NCBI GenBank assembly: GCA_030608245.1
Contig: JAUWEO010000003.1
Coordinates: forward strand, 1 to 23,785
Direction of reading: 5' to 3'
Source: Candidatus Latescibacterota bacterium
GTDB taxonomy: Bacteria > Latescibacterota > MVCY01
DNA: 23,785 nucleotides
The notes under the pieces were generated by a model that was not told the DNA's origin, searched no databases, and saw nothing but the letters and a program-made list of their open reading frames with translations. The position numbers were made by a program, and so were the translations under genes. Below are positions 23,646 to 23,785 of this stretch, one piece after another; the first letter of the stretch is position 1, and the number at the start of each line of letters is the position of its first letter.

Positions 23646-23785
23646 ATGCAATTCAGTAGATTCCCTCGGGTGAGGTTGGCAAACCTGCCCACTCCCTTAG
23701 AAGAGATGTCCAATCTCTCCAAAGCTCTGGGTGGGCCCAGGTTATTTGTCAAGCGCGATGACAGCACCGGTTTGGGATTTGGCGG
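23646..23785 (+). CDS. D-cysteine desulfhydrase/ACC deaminase-like PLP enzyme (partial, runs off window)
   Basis: Only the first 46 codons are present. They translate as MQFSRFPRVRLANLPTPLEE..., then a LGGPRLFVKRDD block and STGLGFGG. This matches the N terminus of the D-cysteine desulfhydrase/1-aminocyclopropane-1-carboxylate deaminase family, in which a GGNKxRKLE segment with the PLP lysine follows just beyond the edge. AGAGGAG lies about 12 bases before the ATG, and the gene starts 40 bases after the acyl-CoA dehydrogenase stop. Substrate cannot be decided from this fragment. Confidence 0.8.
   Translation, partial: MQFSRFPRVRLANLPTPLEEMSNLSKALGGPRLFVKRDDSTGLGFG

Overview
The window looks like the chromosome of a Gram-negative (diderm), probably anaerobic bacterium. 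It has a TolC-type outer-membrane protein, an RND pump, an RseP-type protease and both subunits of an NfnAB-like flavin enzyme that normally works with ferredoxin. I cannot place it in a phylum. The style of the uroporphyrinogen-decarboxylase-like protein, the NagB-like protein and the scattered palindromic repeats would fit an uncultivated lineage (low confidence).

Left block (35-7767, all on the minus strand). Read in transcription order: a uroporphyrinogen-decarboxylase-superfamily protein, a TolC-like outer-membrane protein, a periplasmic adaptor, an RND inner-membrane pump and a NagB-like sugar-phosphate deaminase. The three middle genes form a complete tripartite exporter. The RND gene is clearly richer in G+C than the rest of the window.

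Middle (7768-8225). A 458-base divergent intergenic region with no convincing gene. It holds promoter-like sites facing both ways and a 13-base direct repeat spaced 42 bases apart.

Right block (8226-23785, all on the plus strand). First comes an envelope and isoprenoid run: uppS, cdsA, dxr, rseP, ndk. Then the two NfnAB-like subunits, separated by 196 bases that contain the best promoter in the window. Then the classic lipid run yceD (DUF177), rpmF, plsX, fabH, fabD, fabG, acpP, fabF, rnc. Last are an acyl-CoA dehydrogenase and the start of a D-cysteine desulfhydrase/ACC deaminase-like gene cut by the window edge. Several genes are coupled by 4-base overlaps (cdsA/dxr, nfnB/yceD, acpP/fabF).

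Repeats. The right block carries at least three kinds of short palindromic element in or beside gene boundaries. One pair at plsX/fabH encodes the last nine residues of PlsX. A 132-base element with 16-base terminal inverted repeats covers the fabF stop codon and the rnc start. A 151-base nested palindrome lies between rnc and the acyl-CoA dehydrogenase gene. These, and the split NfnAB arrangement, are the most unusual things here. I see no CRISPR array, phage, tRNA or rRNA gene, and no clear undescribed multi-gene system.
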